Source: JALQTD01 sp965656785
Lineage (GTDB): Bacteria; Bacteroidota; Bacteroidia; Flavobacteriales_D; Sanyastnellaceae
Reading direction: 5' to 3'
Assembly (NCBI GenBank): GCA_965656785.1
Contig: CBFHLY010000001.1
Span: forward strand, 108,033-172,032
DNA length: 64,000 nt
The notes under the pieces are model-generated. The model worked only from the letters and a program-made list of their open reading frames with translations, was not told the DNA's origin and searched no databases. This document shows positions 1-8,799 of this stretch, in pieces (position 1 is the stretch's first letter; every line of letters begins with the position of its first letter). The position numbers and the translations under genes were made by a program.

Positions 1-857
1 AGCGGGAGGTCATGTGAAACCGCCCAGACCTCGATGGTCGCGTCGCCGAAGCCTTCGAAGTTGGCGACTGTTCCGGGAAAGACGGAGAGGATTTGGCTCG
101 TAGTGGGGTTCACGAGGACCAGCGTCACGGAGGCCGTGGCCGCATCGGAATCGTGGACGAAGTTCACTTGGACGACGCCTTGGTCCGAGCAGACCTCGGC
201 GTTCGCGGGGTTCGCCAGTTCCAGGGTGCCGCCGTCGCAGGCGAGCACGTTCGTGGTTCCCGGGGACGGGGATTGCTGGATGAAGGCCGATTGGGTGAGC
301 GGAGTGCCGCCGTCGGGCAGGCGGGCTGAGCTCTGATAACTCGCGGCGCCGTTGCTGTTTTCGTTGATCTGGGTTTGGCCTGGAACCAAAAGGTCGAGCA
401 AACTGAAGTCCGACGGAGAACTGTTGCCGTACACCACCGCGTCCAACAGGTCTTCATTCGTCGCAGGCGCTCCGATGGGAAAGGCATCCACGGTCTGGTC
501 GTACAGCGCGACTGCATCGCCTCCCGGCTGCATGAAATTCTCGGGCAGCAGCAAGTCCACGTTCTCCAAACCCGGGCCGCCGGCAAGGAAGAAGCCATCG
601 GCATTCAAGCTCATTCCATCCAACGAAAAGGCCTGGTAAACCGCGTCGTTCAATCCATTCAGAAACACCAAGGACATGCCGTCAAGGGACTGGTTCGCGG
701 GTCCGTACAGCTCCACAAATTCCGCAGCATCAATGCCCGCCATTTCTGAGTCCACTTCGTTGATGACAAGTTGACCAAATGCGGGCAAAGCAGCTCCCAA
801 CAATGCGCCAAAAACGATGATTTTTGACTTGATATTCAGCTGTTTAATAGGTTCCAT
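1..857 (-). CDS. secreted lamin-tail-domain (LTD) protein, 3' end outside window
   Basis: The minus-strand frame opens at the ATG at 857-855 and runs 285 codons without a stop to the window edge, so only the N-terminal part is visible. The protein starts MEPIKQLNIKSK, then a hydrophobic stretch (about residues 13-27) ending in a signal-peptidase-like ALPAFGQ. Residues from about 30 read LVINEVDSEMAG, then AAEFVELYGP and SLDGMSLVFLNG, which is the start of a lamin tail domain as found in secreted Bacteroidota nucleases and adhesins. A Cys-bearing region follows the LTD (about residue 207 onward). The enzyme domain or sorting signal, if any, lies beyond the edge. The LTD call is good; the overall function is unknown. 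Confidence 0.8.
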   Translation of the reverse strand, partial: MEPIKQLNIKSKIIVFGALLGAALPAFGQLVINEVDSEMAGIDAAEFVELYGPANQSLDGMSLVFLNGLNDAVYQAFSLDGMSLNADGFFLAGGPGLENVDLLLPENFMQPGGDAVALYDQTVDAFPIGAPATNEDLLDAVVYGNSSPSDFSLLDLLVPGQTQINENSNGAASYQSSARLPDGGTPLTQSAFIQQSPSPGTTNVLACDGGTLELANPANAEVCSDQGVVQVNFVHDSDAATASVTLVLVNPTTSQILSVFPGTVANFEGFGDATIEVWAVSHDLP

Positions 858-969
858 CGGAGATGATTTGGAGAATCGGATGCGCGAAATTACCGATTCG
901 AAGTCAAACAATGACGTGGAAGGCACGGATTGGCGGTGCTTGCGGTGCCACCCGCGCGCGGCTTGTCCG

Positions 970-977
970 TAACTTCG
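970..977 (+). promoter_or_regulatory. -7 promoter box TAACTTCG
   Basis: Matches the Bacteroidota sigma-factor -7 element TAnnTTTG with C for T at position 7, a variant seen repeatedly in this window. It ends 6 bases before the ATG at 984, so the transcript would be nearly leaderless. The 858-983 gap separates two divergent genes and holds nothing else recognised. Confidence 0.55.
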
Positions 978-983
978 TAAGCG

Positions 984-3900
984 ATGGCACATGCTGAAGT
1001 CCTGATTTCGAAACTGGATGCCTTCATCCGGAAATACTACCGCAACCAAGTCATTCGCGGGGTGCTGCTCACCCTTGCTGTGGCGGGGTCGGGGTGGTTG
1101 GTCATTACGGGGTTGGAGGCGTGGGGGCGATTTGGGGTGACGGGAAGAACGGCGCTGTTTTGGGTGTTCTTGCTCGCGACCAGCGGGGTATTCATCGGGG
1201 GGGTGGTTTGGCCTGCGTTGCGGTGGTTTCGCATCGCGGGTGGGTTGACTTACGAAGACGCGGGGCGGATTGTGGGGAATCACTTTCCGGACATCGCTGA
1301 CCGGTTGTTGAACACGCTGCAGTTGCAGCGAGCAGCGGCTTCTTCCGAAGGGCACGCATCGCGTGATTTGTTGATGGCGAGCATCGAGCAGCGCACGGAG
1401 ACCCTTCGTCCGATTCCGTTCACCGCAGCGGTCAATGTTCGGGAGAACCTGAAGTACGTGAAATTCGCGCTCCCGCCCTTGGTGGTGTTGGCGGTGATCG
1501 GCTGGTGGAAGCCCGATTGGGTGACTGAGCCGGCCGAACGCCTGATCGCGCACCGGCAAGAATTCACGTTGCCCGCACCGTTTCAATTTGAATTGGTGAA
1601 CGAAAACCTGTCTTGTGCGAAAAACAGCGCGTTTGTGGTGGAGGTCCAAACCGTTGGGAACGAGCTGCCGGCATTGGTTTACCTTGAAACGGAAACAGGC
1701 CGTTATCGCATGCAGCCGACTGCGACCCCAGGGGGCTTCTCGTACCGGTTTCCTGCCGTTCGCGAATCCATTTCATTCGGTTTTGTGTCGGGCAAATGGC
1801 GTTCAAATCAGTTTGAATTGAAGGCGTTGCCCGTTCCCGGCTTGGAGGGGTTCACGCTGACCGCCACGACGCCGGAATACACCGGTAGGGGCACCATCGT
1901 TCAAGAGAACGCGGGGGACATCACCGTTCCGGAGGGGTCGCAATTGGAATGGCGCATCCAGCCGCGTGATGCGGATGACGTGGTGTTGCGGATGGGGGAA
2001 GAGGTGCTGGATCGCGTGGCGGGTGTGGGCGGAACCCTTGTGGCGAAGCACCGCGCCATGGAATCGGCACCCTATTGGGTGGTGCCTTCAAACCGGGCGT
2101 TGGGCTCGCCGGACTCGTTGCGATACCAAATCCAAGTCGTACCGGATGCGCGCCCCACCATTCGGGTCACCGAATCACAGGACAGCACCTCCCGCAAACG
2201 GTTGTTCTTCTCGGGCGAGGTGCGCGACGACTTCGGATTCAGCGCTTTGAAATTTCACGTGAACTGGCTGGAAAGCGAATCGCCCCGGGATCCCGTTTCA
2301 TTCAACCTTCCGCGGCCTGCTGGACGCAGCGACGCGTTCTTTCACACGGTGGATTGGACGGAATTGGATTTGGCACAAAGCGACGTGGTCGAGTACCACT
2401 TTGAAGTGTGGGACAACGACGGCGTCAATGGGGCCAAATCCACACGCACCGCAGCACACACCTTCTCACCGCCATCGGACGAACAACTTCGCGAAGAGCG
2501 GGAAGAAGAAAGCGCCGCCATCGAAGACCAAATCACCGAAGCCATTGAGGACGTCAAGGACCTCAGCCGTGAAATGGAGGAATTGCGCGAGCGGCTCCGG
2601 GAGGACGACGAGTTGGATTACCAGGATAAACGCGCCTTGGAAGAGTTTCTCAAGGAGCAGGAAGAGCTGCGAGAGAAAATCCGCGAACTGCAGGAGGCCA
2701 ATGAGCGCAAAGACCTGCGCGCCAACGAGTTCTCTGAAGCCGAGGAGCGGATTTTGCAGAAGCAAGAACAGCTTCAAGAATTGTTGAACGAAGTGATGAA
2801 CGACGAACTCCGCGAGCTGTACGCGGAGATGCAGAAGCTGTTGGAAGAGATGGATCCGGATTTGGACCAAATCCAAGAACAGCTTGAAGAAATGCAAGTC
2901 GACCAAGAATCCTTGGAAAAGGAACTGGATCGCGCGCTCGAGCAGTTCAAGCAAATGGAGTGGGAAGTGGGGATGGAAGAGGCCATGGAGGACCTGGAGG
3001 AACTCGCCCAGGAACAACTCGATTTAGCAGAAGAAACCCGCGAAGAATCCGCATCTACAGAAGAGCTGAAATCGCGCCAAGACAGCCTCAATCAAGCCTT
3101 CAACGAGATCATGGAGCGGCTCGAAGAACTCGAACAGAAGAACGAAGAACTCGAAAACCCGAACCCCATGCTCGACAAGGAATCCGAAGAGCAATCCATC
3201 CAGGAATCGATGCAGGAAAGCTCCGACCAACTGGAAAAGGAGCGTTCAAAAAAAGCTTCGGAAGAGCAACAGAAAGCCGGGGAAGAGATGCAGCAAATGG
3301 CCCAGCAAATGATGCAAATGCAGATGCAGGGCGAGGCGGAGGCGTTGGAGGAAGACATGGACGCGCTGCGTGCCCTGCTCGAAAACATCATCACCCTTTC
3401 CTTCGACCAAGAAAACGTCATGGAAGCCGTGCGCGCGACGGCTGCGGACGACCCGGCATACGTGGACCATGGTCAAACCCAGCAACGCCTACAATCCGAC
3501 GCCCGCATGGTGGAAGACAGCTTGCTGGCTCTCAGCAAACGCGTGACCATGCTCGCCGCCACGGTCAACCATGAAATCGGTTTGGTGAAGCACCACATGG
3601 GCAAAGCGTTGGGCGGATTCAGCGACCGAGAAACGGCGATCATCACGGAACAGCAACAGTACGTGATGACGAGCTTCAACAACCTCGCGCTGATGCTTGA
3701 CGAAGCCCTTCGCGCCATGCAACAGCAGATGGCAGAAGGCCAACCCGGTTCGGGAAACTGCCAAAAACCAGGCGGTAACGGCTCGCCCTCTTCCTCACCG
3801 AGCGCAGGTGACATGAAGAAAATGCAAAAGGCATTGGGCGAAAAACTGGAGCGGATGAAAGGCGAACTCGGCCAATCCGGCGGGAAAGGCGGACGGCAAA

Positions 3901-4349
3901 TGAGCAAAGAACTCGCCGAACTCGCGGCTCAACAATCGGCGTTGAGGCAATTGGCCGAGAAAAAAGCGGCAGAACTGAACGAGGATGGCAGTGGGAACGG
4001 AAATGGCATGAAACAAATCGCGGCTGAAATGGAGGAACTCGAGCGGGATTTGGTGAATCGAAACCTCGATGCTGAATCCATCATGCGCCAACAAGACCTC
4101 ATGGTTCGGCTGCTTGAGGCAGAAAACGCCGAGCGCATGCGCGGAGAAGACGAACAACGAAAATCGCGGTCCGGCGATGACAATCGTTTACCAGAAACGC
4201 CTCAAGTAATTGATTACCTGAAACTTAAGGAAAGGGAGACGGAATTGTTGCAAACAATCCCACCTGAATTAGTCCCCTACTACCGCGAACGGGTGAACGA
4301 TTATTTCAATAATTTGGACCTCGGTCCCGAAGAACCCCAGACCCCATGA
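984..4349 (+). CDS. DUF4175 family membrane protein with long coiled coil
   Basis: A 1121-residue protein. Hydrophobic segments lie near residues 25-45, 58-80 and 160-178. An extracytoplasmic-looking beta-rich region follows (about 190-500). Residues 500-900 are an almost continuous Glu/Gln/Lys/Leu coiled coil, then a Gly/Ser-rich low-complexity patch and a second helical tail. This is the architecture of the Bacteroidota DUF4175 family, whose role is unknown; a structural or envelope function is inference only. The stop overlaps the next start by 4 bases (ATGA), so the next gene is cotranscribed. Base use changes along the gene: line 1081-1140 carries 34 G against 6 C on the coding strand, while the coiled-coil half is balanced. 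Confidence 0.85.
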   Translation: MAHAEVLISKLDAFIRKYYRNQVIRGVLLTLAVAGSGWLVITGLEAWGRFGVTGRTALFWVFLLATSGVFIGGVVWPALRWFRIAGGLTYEDAGRIVGNHFPDIADRLLNTLQLQRAAASSEGHASRDLLMASIEQRTETLRPIPFTAAVNVRENLKYVKFALPPLVVLAVIGWWKPDWVTEPAERLIAHRQEFTLPAPFQFELVNENLSCAKNSAFVVEVQTVGNELPALVYLETETGRYRMQPTATPGGFSYRFPAVRESISFGFVSGKWRSNQFELKALPVPGLEGFTLTATTPEYTGRGTIVQENAGDITVPEGSQLEWRIQPRDADDVVLRMGEEVLDRVAGVGGTLVAKHRAMESAPYWVVPSNRALGSPDSLRYQIQVVPDARPTIRVTESQDSTSRKRLFFSGEVRDDFGFSALKFHVNWLESESPRDPVSFNLPRPAGRSDAFFHTVDWTELDLAQSDVVEYHFEVWDNDGVNGAKSTRTAAHTFSPPSDEQLREEREEESAAIEDQITEAIEDVKDLSREMEELRERLREDDELDYQDKRALEEFLKEQEELREKIRELQEANERKDLRANEFSEAEERILQKQEQLQELLNEVMNDELRELYAEMQKLLEEMDPDLDQIQEQLEEMQVDQESLEKELDRALEQFKQMEWEVGMEEAMEDLEELAQEQLDLAEETREESASTEELKSRQDSLNQAFNEIMERLEELEQKNEELENPNPMLDKESEEQSIQESMQESSDQLEKERSKKASEEQQKAGEEMQQMAQQMMQMQMQGEAEALEEDMDALRALLENIITLSFDQENVMEAVRATAADDPAYVDHGQTQQRLQSDARMVEDSLLALSKRVTMLAATVNHEIGLVKHHMGKALGGFSDRETAIITEQQQYVMTSFNNLALMLDEALRAMQQQMAEGQPGSGNCQKPGGNGSPSSSPSAGDMKKMQKALGEKLERMKGELGQSGGKGGRQMSKELAELAAQQSALRQLAEKKAAELNEDGSGNGNGMKQIAAEMEELERDLVNRNLDAESIMRQQDLMVRLLEAENAERMRGEDEQRKSRSGDDNRLPETPQVIDYLKLKERETELLQTIPPELVPYYRERVNDYFNNLDLGPEEPQTP

Positions 4350-4759
4350 TCCAGACCATGCAGGAATTGCGTTTCCCTTCCACTCCCGACAACCTTTCCA
4401 TTGTCGAGCGGCTCATCGACGACTTGCGCGATGCCGGTTCATTCAACGACGAATGCTACGGAGACGTCCTCATCGCCATGACAGAAGCGGTGAACAACGC
4501 AATTGTGCATGGCAATCGCCTGCATGCCGATAAAGAAGTGCTCGTCGAGTACGAGCTGCAGGGCAACGATTTGTTCTTCCGCATCACGGACCAAGGCGCC
4601 GGCTTCGACTTTGAAAACGTACCCGACCCAACGGCTCCGGAGAACCTCGAGAAGCCCAATGGACGGGGCGTGTTCTTGATGCGCCAACTCGCTGACGCAT
4701 GCACGTTCTCCGACGAGGGCCGCATCGTCGAACTGCGCTTCGAAGGCGTTTACCTCTGA
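4346..4759 (+). CDS. RsbW-like anti-sigma factor / serine kinase ATPase
   Basis: 137 residues, the full length of a stand-alone GHKL ATPase of the RsbW/SpoIIAB group. The N box is visible as EAVNN at residues 47-51, followed by HGN; the G1 motif is DQGAGFDF and the G2 motif NGRGVFLMRQ. Such proteins bind ATP and either sequester a sigma factor or phosphorylate an anti-anti-sigma (STAS) partner. No STAS partner is encoded here. It overlaps the DUF4175 gene by 4 bases and sits directly before ybeY, so its partner must be elsewhere. Family call firm; target unknown. Confidence 0.85.
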   Translation: MIQTMQELRFPSTPDNLSIVERLIDDLRDAGSFNDECYGDVLIAMTEAVNNAIVHGNRLHADKEVLVEYELQGNDLFFRITDQGAGFDFENVPDPTAPENLEKPNGRGVFLMRQLADACTFSDEGRIVELRFEGVYL

Positions 4760-4773
4760 AACCAAGTCGTGCG

Positions 4774-5208
4774 ATGGAGTCGTCCATCACGTTTCATCGA
4801 TTGGACCATGCCTACCGCCTCCGCGAAATCGGACGCGTTCGGAAATGGATTCAATTGGTCGTTGAGGCCCATGACCTGGAAGTGGGCGAAATCGCTTTGA
4901 TTTTCTGTTCCGATGAGGCGTTGTTGGACCTGAATCGAACCGCTCTCAATCACGATTACTACACTGACATCATCACGTTTGACCACTGCGTTGGGGACGT
5001 GGTTTCCGGGGATTTGTACATCTCCGTGGACCGCGTGAAAGACAATGCAGCTTCTTTGGGCCAAACCCTGCGCCAAGAAATGCTCCGCGTCTGCGTTCAC
5101 GGCATCCTGCACCTTTGTGGGCAAGGAGATAAGAGCCCGGAAGAAGCGGCCGCCATGCGCAAAAAAGAAGACCAGTGGCTGAACGTGTTCCACGTGGAAC
5201 GCACATGA
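4774..5208 (+). CDS. ybeY: endoribonuclease / rRNA maturation factor YbeY
   Basis: 144 residues. YbeY is a metal-dependent single-strand endoribonuclease involved in 16S rRNA 3'-end maturation and ribosome quality control. The metal site is HGILHLCGQGDKSPEE near the C-terminus: the first two histidines are present and Asp takes the third position, as I recall for Bacteroidota homologues. I chose the ATG at 4774 because it gives the family's usual length; an upstream in-frame start at 4699 would overlap the previous gene. The last codons (VFHVER) are written through a perfect parS palindrome, and the stop overlaps the mnmG start by 4 bases. Confidence 0.93.
   Translation: MESSITFHRLDHAYRLREIGRVRKWIQLVVEAHDLEVGEIALIFCSDEALLDLNRTALNHDYYTDIITFDHCVGDVVSGDLYISVDRVKDNAASLGQTLRQEMLRVCVHGILHLCGQGDKSPEEAAAMRKKEDQWLNVFHVERT
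5186..5201. promoter_or_regulatory. parS site 1 (ParB binding)
   Basis: TGTTCCACGTGGAACG contains the perfect 14-base palindrome GTTCCACGTGGAAC at 5187-5200. It matches the bacterial parS consensus GTTnCACGTGnAAC with n = C/G. It lies in the last codons of ybeY, ending four bases before the mnmG start. Confidence 0.85.
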
Positions 5209-7061
5209 TCCATTCCCTCTACGACGTCATCGTCGTCGGTGCCGGGCACGCTGGCAACGAAGCTGCTGCAGCCGCGGCGAACCTTGGAGCCCAAACACTC
5301 CTCATCACGATGAACATGGGCGTCATCGGCCAAATGTCCTGCAACCCCGCAATGGGCGGCATTGCCAAGGGACAAATCGTCCGAGAAATCGACGCCCTTG
5401 GGGGCTATTCCGGCATCGTCAGCGACGAAAGCGCCATCCAATTCCGAATGCTGAATCGGTCCAAAGGACCCGCCATGTGGAGCCCCAGGACGCAAAACGA
5501 TCGCATGCTGTTTGCCCAATCGTGGCGGTTGCACCTCGAGTCCATCCCCAAGCTCGACTTCATGCAAGACATGGTAAACGGTTTGGTCATCGAAAACAAC
5601 CGCGTCTCTGGCGTGCGCACCGGCATGGGCCAAACCATCCGCGCCAAGGCCGTCATCGTCACCGCGGGCACCTTCCTGAACGGCGTCATGCACATTGGCG
5701 AAAAGCAGTTTGGAGGCGGACGGAGTGGCGAACGCGCTGCTGAGGGAATCACCGAGCAACTCGTCTCCCTCGGCCTCACCGCCGATCGCATGAAGACGGG
5801 AACGCCACCGCGGGTTGATGGACGCAGCCTGGACTATTCCGTGATGGAAGAACAGCCCGGGGATGAGCAGCCCCAACGCTTCAGCTTCCTTGACACCCCG
5901 CAACTTCGCCAACAGCGCAGCTGCCACATCACCTACACAAACCGACAGGTCCACGACTTACTGCGAACGGGATTCGATCGTTCTCCCATGTTCAACGGGC
6001 GCATCCAAGGCCTCGGCCCCCGTTACTGCCCCAGCATCGAGGACAAAATCGACCGATTCGCAGACAAGGATTCCCACCAGATCTTCGTCGAGCCCGAAGG
6101 CTGGAATACCATCGAAGTCTACGTCAACGGCTTCTCCACCTCACTCCCTGAAGAAGTCCAAGTGGAAGCACTGCGGTCTGTTCGCGGGTTCGAACATGTC
6201 AAGTTCTTCAGGCCCGGATACGCCGTTGAATACGACTTCTTCCACCCCACTCAACTCCACCACAGCCTCGAAACAAAAGCCGTCCAAGGCCTCTATTTTG
6301 CTGGACAAATCAATGGAACCACCGGTTACGAAGAAGCCGCATCGCAAGGACTCATGGCTGGCATCAACGCCGCTCGTTCCACGTGGAACCAACCCCCCAT
6401 CGCCCTCAACAGGGACCAAGCGTACATCGGTGTTCTCATCGACGACCTCGTCACCAAAGGAACGAAGGAACCCTACCGCATGTTCACCAGCCGAGCAGAG
6501 TTCCGCATCCTCCTGAGGCAGGACAACGCCGATGAACGCCTGACGCCCTTGTCCGAGGAAATCGGCCTTGCCAGCGACATTCGACTCAAGCACTTTCACG
6601 AGAAACAGGAATCCCTGAAGTCCTTGAAAAAGGAATTGAACGCACGGTCTGTTGAGCCCTTGGAAGTGAATTCATTCTTGGAGCAACGCAACAGCCAACC
6701 CATCAAACAAAAGGTTCGTGCCCATTCTCTCGCTACCCGCCCACAAGTGGAACTCGACGAACTCATGGAACATTTGTCCATCGAAAACGAGCAGTGGACA
6801 GCGGATGTCATTCAGTCAACCAGCATTGAAATCAAGTACGCTGGTTACATCGAGAAGGAACGGGAAATGGCGAACAAACTCAAGCGGCTCGATCACATTG
6901 CCATTCCCGTTGACTTCAACTTCCACGCCATTTCGTCTTTGAGCGCAGAAGCAAGAGAAAAATTGAGCGCTACCCGTCCTGCGAACCTTGGCCTGGCAAG
7001 TCGCATCTCCGGAGTCTCCCAATCCGACCTCGCGGTGCTCGTCGTGCGCTTTGGACGCTGA
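5205..7061 (+). CDS. mnmG: tRNA uridine-5-carboxymethylaminomethyl modification enzyme MnmG (GidA)
   Basis: 618 residues, normal for MnmG. With MnmE it installs the carboxymethylaminomethyl group on U34 of several tRNAs, using FAD, NADH and methylene-tetrahydrofolate. The FAD-binding fold is at the N-terminus (VIVVGAGHAGNEAAAAAANL), followed by the signature CNPAMGGIAKGQIVREIDALGG. The second family signature is around NGTTGYEEAASQGLMAGINAA (about residues 375-395). The ATG at 5205 overlaps the ybeY stop; an upstream start at 5175 would lie inside ybeY. The gene carries one parS site within it and one at each end. mnmG is classically origin-proximal in bacteria, which fits that placement. Confidence 0.97.
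   Translation: MIHSLYDVIVVGAGHAGNEAAAAAANLGAQTLLITMNMGVIGQMSCNPAMGGIAKGQIVREIDALGGYSGIVSDESAIQFRMLNRSKGPAMWSPRTQNDRMLFAQSWRLHLESIPKLDFMQDMVNGLVIENNRVSGVRTGMGQTIRAKAVIVTAGTFLNGVMHIGEKQFGGGRSGERAAEGITEQLVSLGLTADRMKTGTPPRVDGRSLDYSVMEEQPGDEQPQRFSFLDTPQLRQQRSCHITYTNRQVHDLLRTGFDRSPMFNGRIQGLGPRYCPSIEDKIDRFADKDSHQIFVEPEGWNTIEVYVNGFSTSLPEEVQVEALRSVRGFEHVKFFRPGYAVEYDFFHPTQLHHSLETKAVQGLYFAGQINGTTGYEEAASQGLMAGINAARSTWNQPPIALNRDQAYIGVLIDDLVTKGTKEPYRMFTSRAEFRILLRQDNADERLTPLSEEIGLASDIRLKHFHEKQESLKSLKKELNARSVEPLEVNSFLEQRNSQPIKQKVRAHSLATRPQVELDELMEHLSIENEQWTADVIQSTSIEIKYAGYIEKEREMANKLKRLDHIAIPVDFNFHAISSLSAEAREKLSATRPANLGLASRISGVSQSDLAVLVVRFGR
6375..6390. promoter_or_regulatory. parS site 2 (ParB binding), inside mnmG
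   Basis: GTTCCACGTGGAAC at 6376-6389 is identical over 14 bases to site 1. It is read through as codons for Arg-Ser-Thr-Trp-Asn in MnmG, so the site is superimposed on coding sequence. Confidence 0.85.
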
Positions 7062-7077
7062 TGTTCCACGTGGAACT
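7062..7077. promoter_or_regulatory. parS site 3 (ParB binding), at the end of mnmG
   Basis: TGTTCCACGTGGAACT, with the perfect 14-base palindrome at 7063-7076, begins two bases after the mnmG stop codon. It is the third identical copy within 1.9 kb. Confidence 0.85.
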
Positions 7078-7162
7078 TGAACTCTGCAAATCAAATGAGC
7101 TCAATACAAGCCCATACAGCCCCTATTCCATCTCCCTGAGGCCATACCCCTCAAACGGTCTG

Positions 7163-7198
7163 AACGTTGAAAATCATAAATTATTGATAATCAACGTT
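7163..7198. repeat. AT-rich inverted repeat upstream of the ALDH7-type gene
   Basis: The arms AACGTTGA (7163-7170) and TCAACGTT (7191-7198) are perfect inverted copies around a 20-base AT-rich spacer that itself contains ATCA...TGAT. It lies about 48 bases upstream of the -7 box at 7246. It could be an operator for the dehydrogenase gene or a transcript hairpin after mnmG; no poly-T follows it. Confidence 0.5.
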
Positions 7199-7245
7199 TC
7201 ATGCAGGACCAACCCCCAGTCACTGACACAGCCCCTCGTGACCCG

Positions 7246-7253
7246 TACATTTG
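7246..7253 (+). promoter_or_regulatory. -7 promoter box TACATTTG
   Basis: Exact match to TAnnTTTG, 16 bases before the ATG at 7270. Its position argues for 7270 rather than the upstream in-frame ATG at 7201 as the start of the dehydrogenase. Confidence 0.6.
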
Positions 7254-7269
7254 CACCAAAATTCTACCC

Positions 7270-8799
7270 ATGGACATTCAAAGCGTATTGAACACGCTCG
7301 GCATTGCCGACACCAATGCCGGCGTCATGATCGGCAAAGAATCCTTCGGAAGCGGCGAAATCATCGACTCGATTTCCCCTGTCGATGGAAAGCGCATCGC
7401 GTCCTTTTCCACGGCCACGGATGAAGAGTACGATCGTGCTGTCGCGGCAGCGCAATCGGCCCAAAAGGAATGGCAATTAATCCCCGCGCCGAAGCGTGGC
7501 GAAATCGTACGCCAATTTGGAGACGCTCTGCGCAAGTACAAAAACGAACTCGGCACGCTCGTTTCCTACGAGATGGGCAAGAGCCTGCAAGAAGGACTCG
7601 GTGAGGTGCAAGAAATGATTGACATCTGCGATTTCGCAGTTGGCCAGAGCCGTCAGCTGTACGGCATGACCACGCATTCAGAACGACCGGATCACCGCAT
7701 GTACGAACAGTATCACCCGCTCGGAGTTGTTGGCATCATTTCCGCCTTCAACTTCCCCGTAGCGGTATGGTCTTGGAACACGGCGCTCGCGTGGATTTGT
7801 GGCGACTCGTGCGTTTGGAAACCGTCTGAAAAGTCGGCGTTGTGCTCCATCGCATGCCAAAACATTTGGAACGAAGTTGCCGATGCCAACTCACTGCCCG
7901 CCGGCTTGTCGTGCATTGTCAACGGACGAGCAAATGTGGGGGAAACCATGAGCAACGACCCCCGCATTGCGCTCGTCAGCGCCACCGGGTCTACGCGCAT
8001 GGGCAAAGCCGTGGCGAAGGCCGTTGCAGGGCGCTTGGGCAAGTCATTGCTCGAACTGGGCGGTAACAATGCCGTCATCATCACGCCCGATGCCGACCTC
8101 AAGATGGTCATTCCCGCCCTGGTGTTCGGCGCGGTCGGAACCTGCGGACAACGCTGCACCTCCACGCGCCGACTCATCATTCACGAAAGCGTGTACGACC
8201 AGGTCATCCAGCATTTGGTCTCCGCGTACGGCCAACTGCGCATTGGATCACCGCTTGATGAAGCGAACCACGTTGGACCGCTGTGTGACCAGGCTGCCGT
8301 CAAGATGTACCTCGACGCCTTGCAAGCCGTGACCGACCAAGGTGGACGATTCCTTGTTGAAGGCGGTGTCGTCGATGGCGAAGGATTTGAAAGTGGGTGT
8401 TATGTCAAACCGGCCATTGCCGAGGCTTCAAACGACCTCGCCATCGTCCAGCACGAAACGTTCGCCCCTATCCTCTACGTGATGAAATACAGCACCATCG
8501 AGGAAGCCGTAGCCATCCAAAACGGCGTGGCTCAAGGGCTGTCATCCGCCATCATGACCAACAACGTACGCGAATCCGAATACTTCCTCTCTTGCCAAGG
8601 TTCGGATTGCGGAATCGCCAACGTCAACATCGGCACGTCCGGTGCTGAAATTGGCGGTGCGTTTGGTGGAGAAAAGGACACGGGAGGAGGACGCGAATCC
8701 GGATCGGATGCTTGGAAGGCCTACATGCGCCGCCAAACGAACACGATCAACTACGGCACCACCCTACCGCTCGCCCAAGGCATCAAGTTCGATTTGTAA
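7270..8799 (+). CDS. amaB: ALDH7-family aldehyde dehydrogenase (aminoadipate-semialdehyde dehydrogenase type)
   Basis: 509 residues from the ATG at 7270. Visible family features are the NAD-binding/oxyanion segment SAFNFPVAVWSWN, the GSTRMGK turn, the catalytic glutamate in ELGGNN, the catalytic cysteine in GTCGQRCTSTRR (second Cys), and the C-terminal FGGEKDTGGGRESGSDAWK typical of antiquitin/ALDH7. In bacteria these enzymes oxidise L-alpha-aminoadipate semialdehyde during lysine breakdown; the exact substrate is inferred from the family. The stop codon shares a base with the next start (TAATG), so the downstream lipoprotein is translationally coupled. Confidence 0.88.
   Translation: MDIQSVLNTLGIADTNAGVMIGKESFGSGEIIDSISPVDGKRIASFSTATDEEYDRAVAAAQSAQKEWQLIPAPKRGEIVRQFGDALRKYKNELGTLVSYEMGKSLQEGLGEVQEMIDICDFAVGQSRQLYGMTTHSERPDHRMYEQYHPLGVVGIISAFNFPVAVWSWNTALAWICGDSCVWKPSEKSALCSIACQNIWNEVADANSLPAGLSCIVNGRANVGETMSNDPRIALVSATGSTRMGKAVAKAVAGRLGKSLLELGGNNAVIITPDADLKMVIPALVFGAVGTCGQRCTSTRRLIIHESVYDQVIQHLVSAYGQLRIGSPLDEANHVGPLCDQAAVKMYLDALQAVTDQGGRFLVEGGVVDGEGFESGCYVKPAIAEASNDLAIVQHETFAPILYVMKYSTIEEAVAIQNGVAQGLSSAIMTNNVRESEYFLSCQGSDCGIANVNIGTSGAEIGGAFGGEKDTGGGRESGSDAWKAYMRRQTNTINYGTTLPLAQGIKFDL

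Noticed and set aside
2253..2264. TTTCACGTGAAC, resembling a fourth parS site
   Set aside because: Only 11 of 14 positions fit the palindrome; one arm is broken, unlike the three perfect copies.
7201..7269. Longer N-terminus of the ALDH7-type enzyme from the ATG at 7201
   Set aside because: The added 23 residues are unlike the family and would be encoded across the -7 promoter box at 7246.
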